The notes below the pieces were generated by a model that saw nothing but the letters and a program-made list of their open reading frames with translations, searched no databases and was not told the origin of the DNA. Positions 9,884 to 17,544 of a stretch of 64,000 nt of DNA are shown here, one piece after another. Both the position numbers and the translations under genes were made by a program. The number at the start of each line of letters is the position of its first letter. The first letter of the stretch is position 1. Source of the stretch: Bacteroidia bacterium (lineage in GTDB: Bacteria; Bacteroidota; Bacteroidia; Chitinophagales; Saprospiraceae); NCBI GenBank assembly GCA_030426765.1, contig JAUHXV010000004.1:36001-100000 (forward strand), written 5' to 3'.

Positions 9884-10513
9884 ATGATTAAGACTACCAG
9901 TGTATCCTTTGCCTACCCCGGGGAATCACCGATTCACTTTCCCGACATTCTGTGTGAAAAGAATGAGCATGCGCTGATTCTGGGCCCTTCCGGCACCGGA
10001 AAAACCACCCTGTTGCATCTGTTAGGCGGATTATTGCACCCAACTGCCGGGGAAGTCCTTATCAATCAAACGGCCATGCATGAGTTGCGCGGACATAAGC
10101 TGGACACCTTCAGAGGCAAAACGATTGGAATTATTTTTCAAAAACCCCATTTCATCAGGTCCTTGACCGCTTTAGATAACCTCCTGCTGACCCAAACGCT
10201 ATCCGGTCGTCAACACGACAAATCCTATGCTTTGTCCCTCATGGATCGACTCGGTATCGCAGGTAGATCGGATAAGCTGACGCATACCATGAGTATTGGC
10301 GAACAACAACGTCTCGCTATTGCTCGCGCTATTATCAACAAGCCGGCGCTTATTCTGGCGGATGAACCTTCTTCTGCGTTGGATGATCAGAACTGTACCT
10401 CCATGATCACACTGTTGCAACAAGTAGCCACTGAAGAAGGCGCCAACCTCATTGTCGTTACCCATGACAGCAGAATCAAAAACATGATTGAAAATAAAGT
10501 TTACCTGACATGA
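9884..10513 (+). CDS. LolD-type ABC transporter ATPase
   Basis: This 209-residue ABC ATPase has Walker A GPSGTGKT at residues 34-41, a Q-loop in IIFQKPHF near 84, a signature SIGEQQR near 138 (a variant of LSGGQ), Walker B ALILADEP near 155, and the H-loop in VVTHDS near 198. Its length and the MacB/LolD-like spacing, with the FtsX-type permease starting 34 bp downstream, show it energises a mechanotransmission-type ABC complex rather than a canonical importer. A near-consensus TTACTTTG lies just upstream of the ATG. Confidence 0.9.
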   Translation: MIKTTSVSFAYPGESPIHFPDILCEKNEHALILGPSGTGKTTLLHLLGGLLHPTAGEVLINQTAMHELRGHKLDTFRGKTIGIIFQKPHFIRSLTALDNLLLTQTLSGRQHDKSYALSLMDRLGIAGRSDKLTHTMSIGEQQRLAIARAIINKPALILADEPSSALDDQNCTSMITLLQQVATEEGANLIVVTHDSRIKNMIENKVYLT

Positions 10514-10547
10514 TCAGGTCGTTGTATAAATCCGAACTCAGGTATAT

Positions 10548-11894
10548 ATGAACATCTTTACACTTAGCTGGAAAAATATTGTTGCCAAGCCGCTCAATAG
10601 CGCGATGAGTGTTTTGTTGTTTGCGCTGAGTGTCGGACTCATCACCTTTCTCACACTGCTGAATCATCAGTTGAAAAAAGGCCTTGACAATAATCTCGCC
10701 GGGATAGATCTGGTGCTTGGCGCCAAAGGAAGCCCTTTGCAACTGATCCTGAACAGTATGTATCATATTGATGCACCTACCGGAAATATTTCCCTGCAGG
10801 AAGCAAGCCCTTTTCTTAACCCTAAGCATCCTTTGATTTCTCATGCCGTGCCTTTGTCTCTTGGGGATAGCTATGGTGCGTTTCGGATTGTAGGAGCACC
10901 ACAAAGTATCCTCTCTCTGTATGGCGCTACTCAGGTAGAAGGTGCGATGTATCGGGAGGATTTCGAGACGGTCGTGGGTGCTGCAGTGGCTAAGCGACTT
11001 CATTTGCATATCGGAGATTCGTTTTTTTCCACACATGGTTTGGAAGATGATCCGGATCTCGCACATGATCATGGAGCGCCCTTTCAGATCACAGGTATTC
11101 TAAGCCCTACAGGGACAGTGCTGGATCAGTTGATCCTGTGTACGCCTCAAACTGTGTGGAAGGTGCATGAACATGAAGAAACAGATGCAGATCACGAAGG
11201 CGATCACGAAGGTCACGACCATGAAGGTCACGACCACAGTGATCATGCACATGTACATACGAAGTTGCCCGTGACGGACATAGATTCGTCGGAGGTGCAG
11301 TTGCTTTCTGCTGCTATCATGGACTCGCTCAGAAGCCAACCGGAAAAAGAGATCACCAGCGTGTTGATGAAGTTCAGAAATCGCACCAATTTTCAAGCGC
11401 TTAATCTGCTGCGCAACATCAATATGAATACAGGTTTGATGGCAGCTTCTCCCGCGCTGGAAATCAACCGGCTCTATGCGATGATGGGTAGTGGTACAGA
11501 TGCACTTCGGTACGTGGCAATTTTGATAGCTATTGTGGCGGCCATCAGCATTTTTATATCGCTTTACACGTCATTAAAAGAGAGGAAATATGAGATGGCG
11601 CTTATGCGGGTGAGCGGTGCAGGCCCAGGTGTATTGTTTCGCATGATCCTGGGAGAGGGGATGTGGATCACGCTGATAGGCCTGGCATTGGGCATCTTAG
11701 CCGGGCATGTGGGTATGCATTTAGCGGGATCAATTCTGGAGCGGGGATACAAGTATCAGTTTACTGGTATTCTATGGGTAGATGCAGAATGGTTGATTGT
11801 AATTGGAAGCCTGATAGTAGGCTTTTTAGCTGCCCTTATCCCTGCGTTTCAAGGCGCAAAAGTCGATTTACACAAGACACTGGCGGAAGGGTAA
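10548..11894 (+). CDS. FtsX/MacB-type ABC permease with His/Asp-rich loop
   Basis: This 448-residue permease has an N-terminal membrane segment (~residues 15-38), a large extracytoplasmic MacB-like core domain, and three C-terminal membrane segments (~320-345, 370-395, 410-440) of the FtsX fold. It is co-transcribed with the ATPase 34 bp upstream. The periplasmic domain contains a loop at ~residues 204-238 extremely rich in His, Asp and Glu (repeats of DHEGHDHEG, then HDHSDHAHVH), a likely divalent-metal-binding tract. Similar LolD/FtsX pairs are tied to zinc handling in some bacteria, so a metal-linked role is possible but unproven. Lipoprotein or peptide extrusion is the alternative. Confidence 0.85.
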   Translation: MNIFTLSWKNIVAKPLNSAMSVLLFALSVGLITFLTLLNHQLKKGLDNNLAGIDLVLGAKGSPLQLILNSMYHIDAPTGNISLQEASPFLNPKHPLISHAVPLSLGDSYGAFRIVGAPQSILSLYGATQVEGAMYREDFETVVGAAVAKRLHLHIGDSFFSTHGLEDDPDLAHDHGAPFQITGILSPTGTVLDQLILCTPQTVWKVHEHEETDADHEGDHEGHDHEGHDHSDHAHVHTKLPVTDIDSSEVQLLSAAIMDSLRSQPEKEITSVLMKFRNRTNFQALNLLRNINMNTGLMAASPALEINRLYAMMGSGTDALRYVAILIAIVAAISIFISLYTSLKERKYEMALMRVSGAGPGVLFRMILGEGMWITLIGLALGILAGHVGMHLAGSILERGYKYQFTGILWVDAEWLIVIGSLIVGFLAALIPAFQGAKVDLHKTLAEG

Positions 11895-12038
11895 GACTTG
11901 TATTTTCGTAAAAAGCGAATGCTTTGATTGTTGTTTGTCAGCAGAGTGACAGTTTTTAACTGCAGTGAAGAGGTTTTATTTGAGTACATTTAGCGTATTG
12001 CCCTTTCTTCTACTTGTACCATTAAATTTCCTGACGAC

Positions 12039-13040
12039 ATGAAGCGCAAAGATTTTTTACGAGGATTTAGCTGGCTTGGATTAGGGGCACTGGCTCCGAT
12101 AAAGACTTCGGCAACTGCTGCCGCAAAATTTCCTGCAGGACCTGTTCCTCCGAACTGCACCCTGATTCCGACAGAAACCGCCGGACCTTTTCCTTTGGAT
12201 CTGACAGAAAACCAGACATTCTTTCGACAGGATGTGACGGAGGGAAGAGAGGGCGTTTTGCTTCATCAGAAAATGAGAATTATTGGTGCTGAGAATTGTC
12301 TTCCCATGCCTAATGTGCGCGTGAATATCTGGCATTGCGACAAAGACGGATTGTACTCGGGATATGGCTCGGAAACCGGTCAGACGTATATGCGTGGCTA
12401 TCAAATTACAGATGCGAATGGCGAAGTTGAGTTTACCACTATTCTTCCGGGCTGGTACAATGGGCGCATTTGTCACATTCATTTTCAGGCATACGTCAGT
12501 AGTGTATATGCTGCTATTTCACAGTTGACATATCCGATAGCGGAAAAGAATGCGATATACGAAGCCAACGCAGACATCTATACAAAAGGCCTTGATCCAC
12601 TTGGATTCAACAACGACGGAGTGTTTGCTGACGGATATGCGTATCAGTTGGCCACCTTAACACCAAATGATGACACAGGTGGGTATGATTCTTTTCTCGA
12701 AGTGACCATCGAAGGCTCAGGACTGACCAGTCTGGCGAAAGCAGAACCAGAGACCGGCGGTGTATTTACGCTCAGCCAGAATCAACCCAATCCATACCAG
12801 GGGCAGACAAGAATACCTTTTGTGTTGAATTATCCTGCGGATGCCTTTATCGAGATCTGGAGTCTCTCCGGACAAAAGGTGGCCGAGATAAAACGACCCG
12901 GTCTGACAGCAGGCGAACATGTAGTTGATTTTGATGCCCTTCGGTCAGGACTTCCTGCCGAAACATATGTATATCAGTTGCGTGTCGAATACAACGGCGC
13001 GATATATCGGCAGGCTAAAGTGATGACAGCCATTCAATAG
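12039..13040 (+). CDS. Exported intradiol ring-cleavage dioxygenase-like protein with T9SS domain
   Basis: This 333-residue protein has a Tat-like leader (MKRKDFLRGFSWLGLGALAP). Residues ~40-230 match intradiol dioxygenases, which open catechol-type rings using Fe(III). The likely iron ligands are present: Tyr106 in DKDGLYSGY, and Tyr140, His146 and His148 in PGWYNGRICHIHF. The family motif TETAGPFP is at ~45-52. Residues ~250-333 (FTLSQNQPNPYQGQTRIPF ... YRQAKVM) are a T9SS sorting domain, so the enzyme should end up outside the outer membrane. A dipeptidase gene follows after 4 bp, suggesting co-transcription. The substrate is unknown; related extracellular members are mostly uncharacterised. 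Confidence 0.85.
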   Translation: MKRKDFLRGFSWLGLGALAPIKTSATAAAKFPAGPVPPNCTLIPTETAGPFPLDLTENQTFFRQDVTEGREGVLLHQKMRIIGAENCLPMPNVRVNIWHCDKDGLYSGYGSETGQTYMRGYQITDANGEVEFTTILPGWYNGRICHIHFQAYVSSVYAAISQLTYPIAEKNAIYEANADIYTKGLDPLGFNNDGVFADGYAYQLATLTPNDDTGGYDSFLEVTIEGSGLTSLAKAEPETGGVFTLSQNQPNPYQGQTRIPFVLNYPADAFIEIWSLSGQKVAEIKRPGLTAGEHVVDFDALRSGLPAETYVYQLRVEYNGAIYRQAKVMTAIQ

Positions 13041-13044
13041 TCGG

Positions 13045-13752
13045 ATGAGGGAAAGAAGATCGATTTTCATTTTTATTAGTTTGGCTTACATCTCAGGTTT
13101 CTGGCTCTTGAGTTGTGGATCATCTGGTCAAAAAGGTGATGACTATCCTGCGGATCATACCGATCAGGAAATCACAGAGGATACGGAGCCTTTGGTGCCT
13201 GATTATGATACAACCAACTGGACGGAAATTGTAGCAGGCGATGGATATACCCTGGATATTAAATATGCCACTACAGATAATTTTGTAGATGAGGTCATCT
13301 ATCCCTGTGGCCGCATGTTTCTTCGCCCTGATGTTGCAGTTGCTTTGCAAAAAGTAAAAATGGAGTTTGAGAAGCACGGCTACGGTTTGATTCTGTTTGA
13401 TGGGTATCGACCTCGGCCTGCTCAGCAGAAACTTTGGGATAAAGTGCCCAATCCAAGCTATGTGGCGCCTCCTTCCGAGGGATCTATGCACAACCGTGGG
13501 GTAGCGATAGATTTATCGCTGACAGATACATCAGGTCAGGAGATCAATATGGGGACGCCCTACGATTTTTTCGGACCTGAAGCACATCATGACTTCCTCG
13601 ATCATCCTGAGGAGGTGATCACCAGGCGACAGCTCTTAAAATCGGTGATGGAATCGCATAGGTTTCAGCCTATTCGCACCGAATGGTGGCATTATTCCTA
13701 TATCGTATCATCGTATCCCCTCGATGACTGGCAGTGGCCTTGTTTGGATTAG
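13045..13752 (+). CDS. D-Ala-D-Ala dipeptidase-like M15 lipoprotein
   Basis: This 235-residue protein has a lipoprotein signal (LLSC, Cys24), predicting a periplasmic or outer-membrane-anchored enzyme. The M15D (VanX/DdpX) zinc site is intact: SMHNRGVAIDL supplies His149 and Asp156, and EWWHY supplies catalytic Glu213 and His216. An upstream Arg in FDGYRPRPAQQKLW fits the substrate-binding Arg. The family hydrolyses D-alanyl-D-alanine; without vanH/A genes nearby, peptidoglycan turnover or nutrition is more likely than vancomycin resistance. It starts 4 bp after the dioxygenase-like gene. Confidence 0.88.
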   Translation: MRERRSIFIFISLAYISGFWLLSCGSSGQKGDDYPADHTDQEITEDTEPLVPDYDTTNWTEIVAGDGYTLDIKYATTDNFVDEVIYPCGRMFLRPDVAVALQKVKMEFEKHGYGLILFDGYRPRPAQQKLWDKVPNPSYVAPPSEGSMHNRGVAIDLSLTDTSGQEINMGTPYDFFGPEAHHDFLDHPEEVITRRQLLKSVMESHRFQPIRTEWWHYSYIVSSYPLDDWQWPCLD

Positions 13753-13778
13753 GTTCTCGCTGACTAACATATTTACCC

Positions 13779-13786
13779 TATTTTTG
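13779..13786 (+). promoter_or_regulatory. -7 element TATTTTTG for the MoxR gene
   Basis: This exact TANNTTTG match lies 26 bp after the dipeptidase stop and 48 nt before the ATG at 13835. It supports the shorter MoxR start over one that would overlap the dipeptidase gene. Confidence 0.45.
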
Positions 13787-13834
13787 GCGTTCTTATTTAC
13801 TTCAGGCAAAAAAGCAACTGAAATATTCACATAC

Positions 13835-14803
13835 ATGAGTGCAGAACATACATCAGACGTCCAGGCCATTGATACGTTAGCATCGAAGTACCAGCTTTTG
13901 CGAAAAGAGATCGCCAAAGTGATCGTGGGGCAGGATGACGTTGTCAAAGCCGTATTGATCTCATTGTTTTCCAACGGCCACAGCTTGTTGGTGGGTGTGC
14001 CCGGACTTGCGAAAACACTGCTCGTCAGTACCATATCGGAAGTGCTGGATCTCGATTTTAAGCGAATTCAATTTACACCGGACTTGATGCCTTCCGATAT
14101 AACCGGAACAGAAATCCTTGATGAAGACCGTCATTTTAAATTTAACCGGGGGCCGATTTTTGCCAATATCATCCTGGCAGATGAAATCAACAGAACACCG
14201 CCGAAAACACAGGCTGCGCTACTGGAGGCGATGCAGGAACGCTCTGTGACCGTCAGCGGGGACAGGCACCAGCTGCCCAAACCCTTTTTTGTGCTGGCGA
14301 CGCAAAACCCGATCGAGCAGGAAGGAACCTATCCACTTCCGGAAGCCCAGCTCGACAGGTTTATGTTCAATATTCCGCTCGACTATCCATCTTACGAAGA
14401 AGAAATCCAGGTTGTTAAAACCACGACCACGAATATAGATGCAAACCTTACTCACATCCTATCTGCGGCAGAAATTTTGTCTTTTCAACAATTGATCCGT
14501 AAGATACCGGTTGCCGATAACGTACTCGAATATGCGGTTTCCTTAGTCGCTAAAACACGTCCGGGAACGGCAAAAGCAACTGATGCGGTCAACCAATATA
14601 TTTCCTGGGGAGCCGGACCACGTGCCTCTCAATATCTTGTGTTGGGTGCGAAATGCCACGCAGCTATCGAAGGGAAATATTCCCCTGATATCGCGGATGT
14701 GAAAGCTGTGGCCAACTATGTATTGCGACATAGAATCGTACGCAACTATAAGGCAGAAGCAGAAGGCATGACTGAGGAAAAAGTGATCGAAGGGTTGTTG
14801 TAA
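13835..14803 (+). CDS. MoxR-family AAA+ ATPase
   Basis: This 322-residue AAA+ protein has Walker A GVPGLAKT at ~54-61, Walker B ILADEINRTPPKTQAALLEA near 110-128, sensor 1 ATQNPIEQEGTYPLPEAQLDRF near 155-175, and a C-terminal lid with GAGPRASQYLVLGAKCHA. MoxR proteins are chaperone-like ATPases that activate partner proteins, usually with DUF58 and VWA (BatA/B) genes downstream. None of those follow here, so the partner is unclear. The frame could open at 13724, but that would overlap the previous gene by 29 bp and include its promoter, so the ATG at 13835 is preferred. Confidence 0.9.
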   Translation: MSAEHTSDVQAIDTLASKYQLLRKEIAKVIVGQDDVVKAVLISLFSNGHSLLVGVPGLAKTLLVSTISEVLDLDFKRIQFTPDLMPSDITGTEILDEDRHFKFNRGPIFANIILADEINRTPPKTQAALLEAMQERSVTVSGDRHQLPKPFFVLATQNPIEQEGTYPLPEAQLDRFMFNIPLDYPSYEEEIQVVKTTTTNIDANLTHILSAAEILSFQQLIRKIPVADNVLEYAVSLVAKTRPGTAKATDAVNQYISWGAGPRASQYLVLGAKCHAAIEGKYSPDIADVKAVANYVLRHRIVRNYKAEAEGMTEEKVIEGLL

Positions 14804-14906
14804 CCCGCGCTCATCACCATTTCTGCGCACTTGTTGCTTGTTTATTTGTCCGCATGATCACAACTGATCATGGATTTTTAGCGATATTTACATCAAATAA
14901 AAAACC

Positions 14907-15443
14907 ATGATAAAGTTGTTAAAGAAAATAGGATTATGGGCTGGTATCTTTCTGCTCGCCCTGATCCTGATATCCTTCCTCCTTCCTTCAGAAGTCCATG
15001 TCAAGCGTAGTGTGGAGATTAAATCCTCGATGGAACATGTGTTTGATCAGGTGATCGATCTGCGCAACTGGGAAAAATGGGATCCGTGGAAACGTATGGA
15101 CCCCACGATGGTCATCACTTTTAGCAATCCACCGCTGGGGGAGGGTTCGTTTTATAAATGGGAATCGGAGAACAAACGACTAGGAAGCGGAACCCTGACC
15201 CTGAAGCGCGTGGTCCAGTTTGAAGAAATCGAGACAGCCATTGACTTTGACGGTCGGGGTACGGGAAGCACCCTATTTCAGTTTTCGCACAAAGGAGACA
15301 TGGTCGTTGTGGACTGGAGCATGGACATCGATGTGGGGATGATGCCCTGGAATAAATACAAAGGGCTGATGATCAAAAGCGAGCTCAAAAAGCAGTTTGA
15401 CAAGGGCTTGCACGGGTTAAAGTTTTATGCGGAAAAGAACTGA
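14907..15443 (+). CDS. SRPBCC (START-like) family membrane-anchored protein
   Basis: This 178-residue protein has one N-terminal membrane segment (~residues 9-27), then an SRPBCC/polyketide-cyclase-like ligand-binding domain. Typical features are VKRSVEIKSSMEHVFDQVIDLRNWEKWDPW near the start of the domain and a C-terminal helix (LKKQFDKGLHGLKFYAE). Such domains bind hydrophobic ligands; no enzyme function is assigned. It stands alone between MoxR and a DUF1761 gene. Confidence 0.75.
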   Translation: MIKLLKKIGLWAGIFLLALILISFLLPSEVHVKRSVEIKSSMEHVFDQVIDLRNWEKWDPWKRMDPTMVITFSNPPLGEGSFYKWESENKRLGSGTLTLKRVVQFEEIETAIDFDGRGTGSTLFQFSHKGDMVVVDWSMDIDVGMMPWNKYKGLMIKSELKKQFDKGLHGLKFYAEKN

Positions 15444-15481
15444 TTTCCAATTGTAATTCATTAAATTGCGATATGTAACCA

Positions 15482-15512
15482 TCAGGGAATTAGGTGCTCA
15501 CCTGTTTCCTGA
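15482..15512 (+). other. Intergenic hairpin downstream of SRPBCC gene
   Basis: TCAGGGAA pairs with TTTCCTGA, with an inner GGTG-ct-CACC stem. There is no T-run, so it is not a clear intrinsic terminator. It could stabilise the upstream mRNA or form a leader structure for the gene at 15555. Confidence 0.4.
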
Positions 15513-15554
15513 CGGGAAGAAATCTTTTCGTTCACTACTTTAAAACCAACTGTT

Positions 15555-16004
15555 ATGCCTCCTATTAACTGGCTCTCCATCGTTATTGCCATGCTTATTC
15601 CGATGCTGCTGGGATTTGTGTACTATCACAAAGCCCTATTTGGAAATGCATGGATGAAATCTCTGGGACTTACGGAAGAGGATATTCAAAAAGGAAACAT
15701 GGGAATGATTTTCGGTGTATCTCTTGTCTGTTCTTTCCTCATTGCGTTCTTTATTGTTGGCAATGTCAACGGAGCTGGCCAGGAGGGAGCCAACGGTGAG
15801 TTTGATACTTTTAAGCACGGTGTATTTCATGGTGTGATCATTGGAATATTCCTGATTACCCCTGTGTTTATCACCAATGGTCTGTTTGAAAGAAAGAACT
15901 GGACGAATATGCTGATCAATGCCGGATACTGGATCATCTGTATGGCATTGATGGGGGGAGTCCTGGATGCGATGAATCATTGGCCCAACGACCTCGCACA
16001 CTAA
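15555..16004 (+). CDS. DUF1761-like four-helix membrane protein
   Basis: This 149-residue protein has four hydrophobic segments at ~residues 6-24, 53-72, 90-110 and 122-140. The N-terminal INWLSIVIAMLIPMLLGFVYY and the later KNWTNMLINAGYWIICMALMGGVLDA resemble DUF1761 proteins, which have no known function. It converges with trhO. Confidence 0.7.
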   Translation: MPPINWLSIVIAMLIPMLLGFVYYHKALFGNAWMKSLGLTEEDIQKGNMGMIFGVSLVCSFLIAFFIVGNVNGAGQEGANGEFDTFKHGVFHGVIIGIFLITPVFITNGLFERKNWTNMLINAGYWIICMALMGGVLDAMNHWPNDLAH

Positions 16005-16103
16005 GCAGTCGAAACAGGCTTTTACTTTTTTAGCTGAACCAGGTGTTCAACCATCATTCAAGGATGGGTTGCTGAAGTTTCTGTATTTGAACAGGAACAC
16101 GGA

Positions 16104-17141
16104 TTACGCATGTTTTTGACGAAGCATTCCGGGCTTACTCTTGGACGAGTGGGTGCCATTAAACACACGTGATTTGCGTTGAATTTTTCTTTCCTCTTCA
16201 GGCAGAGCGATAAATGACTGGCATTCTGCTGAGCAACAGTTATCGTAATCTTCGGCGCATTTTGGACATTGTATAAACAGAAGGTGGCAGGCATCATTGG
16301 CACAATTGACGTGCTCATCTGAAGGCTCACCGCATTGATGGCAGGTAGCAATCACTTCTTCGGATATGCGTTCGCCTAATCGCTCATCGAAAACAAAGTT
16401 TTTTCCGATAAACTTATTGGGAATCCCAAGCTTTTCAGCCTGTCGGGCATATTCGATGATACCGCCGTCGAGTTGATAAACATGTTTGTACCCTTTGTAC
16501 TTCATAAATGCGGAGGCTTTTTCACATCGGATGCCTCCGGTGCAGTACATGACGATGTGTTTGTCTTTGTTTTCGCCCAACATATCAGCGACCATCGGCA
16601 GGCCATCGCGGAAGGTTTCCATCGGAGGTAAGATGGCATTTTGAAAATGGCCCACCTCACTTTCGTAGTGGTTTCGCATATCCACTACGATGGTATCCGG
16701 GTCATCCGTTAGCGTGTTAAAAGCTTCCGCGGAAAGGTGTGTGCCACGATCGGTGACATCAAACGCATCATCGCTGAGACCGTCCGCGACGATTTTCTCC
16801 CGCACTTTGACGTTCAGCATGAAGAAGGATTTGCCATCATCTTCTACCGCAATATTAAGCCGGATGCCATTTAAAAACGGATAAGTATCCAGGTATTCTC
16901 TCAGGGCTTCCAATTTGGCTGCAGGGACGGACAGCTGGGCGTTGACACCTTCGCGGGCCACATAGATTCGGCCTAATACACCGAGTTGGTCCAGGTCCTG
17001 GTAAAACTGATCTCTGAAGGCCTGTGGATCCTGAATTTTAGAATAGGCGTAAAACGAGAGAGTGGTGCGTTCGACATGATCCTCCCGGAGCTTGGAGCGC
17101 AACTCATCGTGGTTGATTTTGTTGTGTAACTGCTGTCCCAT
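16104..17141 (-). CDS. trhO: tRNA uridine(34) hydroxylase TrhO (YceA-type rhodanese)
   Basis: This 345-residue protein uses oxygen to hydroxylate U34 of several tRNAs on the way to 5-(carboxy)methoxyuridine. An N-terminal acylphosphatase-like domain (~20-120) is followed by a rhodanese domain (~130-240) with active-site loop CTGGIRC preceded by VMY. A Cys-rich tail (CHQCGEPSDEHVNCANDAC ... CPKCAEDYDNCC) probably binds zinc, as is usual in this branch. A TATCTTTG element lies 20 nt upstream of the ATG. Confidence 0.9.
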   Translation of the reverse strand: MGQQLHNKINHDELRSKLREDHVERTTLSFYAYSKIQDPQAFRDQFYQDLDQLGVLGRIYVAREGVNAQLSVPAAKLEALREYLDTYPFLNGIRLNIAVEDDGKSFFMLNVKVREKIVADGLSDDAFDVTDRGTHLSAEAFNTLTDDPDTIVVDMRNHYESEVGHFQNAILPPMETFRDGLPMVADMLGENKDKHIVMYCTGGIRCEKASAFMKYKGYKHVYQLDGGIIEYARQAEKLGIPNKFIGKNFVFDERLGERISEEVIATCHQCGEPSDEHVNCANDACHLLFIQCPKCAEDYDNCCSAECQSFIALPEEERKIQRKSRVFNGTHSSKSKPGMLRQKHA

Positions 17142-17161
17142 GGTGATTCTATGCTCAGGTG

Positions 17162-17169
17162 CAAAGATA
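17162..17169 (-). promoter_or_regulatory. -7 element TATCTTTG for trhO
   Basis: This exact TANNTTTG match on the minus strand has 20 nt between its last base and the trhO ATG. No clear -33 TTTG was found. Confidence 0.45.
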
Positions 17170-17333
17170 ACCTATCCTGCTGTCCGAACCATGGGAAAGG
17201 GTATAACAGATCGTTAAGGGGTTTTCAGGAATATTGCAATGAAAAACTGTAAAAACTATGTTATTAAAAGATTAAATATAAGTCATTACTATATGTGTAT
17301 GTCAGGCTATTGTAAAACGTTAATTCTGCAGTA

Positions 17334-17377
17334 TGAAAGCAGGGGCAAATTAAACCTGCTTTCAGGCATTAAATGCC
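17334..17377. other. Two adjacent perfect hairpins in the 17142-17544 gap
   Basis: TGAAAGCAGG (17334-17343) and CCTGCTTTCA (17355-17364) form a perfect 10-bp stem with an 11-nt loop. It is directly followed by GGCAT-taa-ATGCC (17365-17377). Both lie between two divergent genes and upstream of the promoter at 17450, so they terminate neither gene. They could be a protein-binding site or part of a small RNA. The rest of the gap is AT-rich with no ORF seen. Confidence 0.5.
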
Positions 17378-17449
17378 AATAAATTCATCAGAAATGGAAA
17401 AAAAACGCCCTTAATATATGGGACATAGTAAGATTTACTGTCATTCGTG

Positions 17450-17457
17450 TAAATTTG
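17450..17457 (+). promoter_or_regulatory. -7 element TAAATTTG for the H1-like/DksA gene
   Basis: This exact TANNTTTG match lies 87 nt upstream of the ATG at 17545. The gene also has one of the few clear Shine-Dalgarno sequences here (AGGAGAGG at 17535-17542), consistent with strong expression. Confidence 0.5.
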
Positions 17458-17544
17458 CGGCGTTTTTAGGCGTTCGACCCCGCAGTATATCGTCGGGATC
17501 ACAGCACCAGGCGTCACTTTTATTCATTTAAATCAGGAGAGGTT

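Noticed and set aside
13045..13752. Vancomycin-resistance cluster
   Set aside because: Only the VanX-like dipeptidase is present; no VanH, VanA-type ligase or two-component regulator accompanies it.
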